A stretch of DNA of 64,000 bases. It comes from Channa striata. Its lineage: Eukaryota > Chordata > Actinopteri > Anabantiformes > Channidae. The stretch is from assembly GCA_033026295.1 (NCBI GenBank), contig CM065175.1:14645837-14709836 (forward strand). The letters run 5' to 3'. Positions within the stretch are counted from its first letter, which is position 1. The number at the start of each line of letters is the position of its first letter. The translations under genes were made by a program, and so were the position numbers. This document shows, piece by piece, positions 63,501 to 64,000 of the stretch. The notes beneath the pieces are model-generated. The model was given only the letters and a program-made list of their open reading frames with translations. It was not told the origin of the DNA and did not search any database.

Positions 63501-64000
63501 TTATTTACTGAAATAGTCGATTCTTTAATTCACAGCAAGAAGAAAAATTCATGCCATTTGTTTTTGAAAGACTAACAAATTATCTCTAGTGTGGGGCAGG
63601 AAAATCACCCAGTAATTCCACATTCATGGGGTTACGAGGTAAGCCCTTTAGTCGGATAAAATTAGGCTCAAATGTCTGGACAAGTTACAGTAACAGTGGC
63701 CACCTCGGCCAGAGGAAATAAATCAGCTAGCCACGCAGGCAATCACTGAGGGAGACTAGAGAAGGGCAACAGGTGGCTGTCAACTTAGAGAGAAAGAGGG
63801 TCATCATCCACTTAGAGAAGAGCAGCAAGTCTGTCTGCTGCTCCCCAGGCTCCACTAAGCTAAGCCAGGCACCAGCAGGAGTGCAGACTAAGGTAAGGCC
63901 AGTTCGGAGCAGTGTACAACTGCAACGAGTGCAACTGGCGTGTGACTTCTTACATCAAGCCAGTGAAAATATCTTTTGGCTTTGCTGTGTTATAAAATCA
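54540..64000 (-). other. 5' intron of fhod3, distal part to window edge
   Basis: Continues to the window end without a supported exon. Features seen are a G/C-richer patch at about 54700-54900, a weak tRNA-like SINE candidate at 55035-55140 and a T run near 57667-57680. Overlapping open frames on both strands at 60684-61260 show no recognisable protein. Confidence 0.7.
55035..55140 (+). repeat. possible tRNA-derived SINE fragment
   Basis: GGTGGCCTAGGGGGTTAGA resembles a pol III A box, and GGGGATCGACCCTT resembles a diverged B box about 55-60 bases on, as in tRNA-derived SINEs. The spacing is a little long, and a functional tRNA fold is not evident. Confidence 0.3.

Noticed and set aside
32273..64000. 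Upstream fhod3 exons (GTPase-binding domain, start codon)
   Set aside because: Searched for sequence ending RVHACI-like and for HKLDD-like segments with the right phase. None found, so they are taken to lie beyond the window.

Overview
The window is vertebrate, intron-rich DNA, most likely from a ray-finned (percomorph-type) fish. The evidence is short introns with clean GT/AG borders, proteins close to vertebrate FHOD3, and interspersed repeats of kinds common in teleosts: an L2/Maui-like 3' tail, a foldback repeat with long inverted arms, and a probable L1-like ORF2 remnant. No prokaryotic features (operons, CRISPR arrays, phage or insertion sequences) are present.

One protein-coding gene accounts for all the convincing coding sequence. 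It is the formin fhod3 (FH1/FH2 domain-containing 3), on the minus strand. I traced 24 constitutive-looking coding exons from 32272 down to the stop codon at 3885-3887. I also found a 24-bp micro-exon (5133-5156) and one further probable cassette exon (15443-15613). All splice phases join without a break, giving 1480 residues, or 1488 with the micro-exon and 1545 with both extra exons. The first visible exon begins where human FHOD3 is already about 110 residues in, so the start codon, promoter and GTPase-binding N-terminal exons lie beyond 64000.

Layout by coordinate. 1-1235 is probably the 3' UTR of an unidentified plus-strand gene; TPGS2 would be expected from human synteny, but this is not shown. 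1345-3884 is the probable fhod3 3' UTR, so the two genes appear to be tail-to-tail. 3885-4711 encodes the C-terminal DAD autoinhibitory region. 5133-5156 is the acidic micro-exon that matches the muscle-isoform T(D/E)5XE casein-kinase-2 site. 6265-10560 encodes FH2. 10560-10740 encodes the proline-rich FH1. 10740-17452 encodes the linker, including a run of in-frame cassette-compatible exons. 17633-32272 encodes the armadillo-type FH3/DID region. 32273-64000 is the start of a very large 5' intron with scattered repeat remnants and no exon I can support.

The layout fits a regulated actin nucleator/bundler of muscle: N-terminal DID/FH3 for autoinhibition and targeting, FH1 for profilin-actin, FH2 for barbed-end binding, and a DAD tail that folds back on the N-terminus. 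Tissue forms are probably made by including the micro-exon and the linker cassettes.
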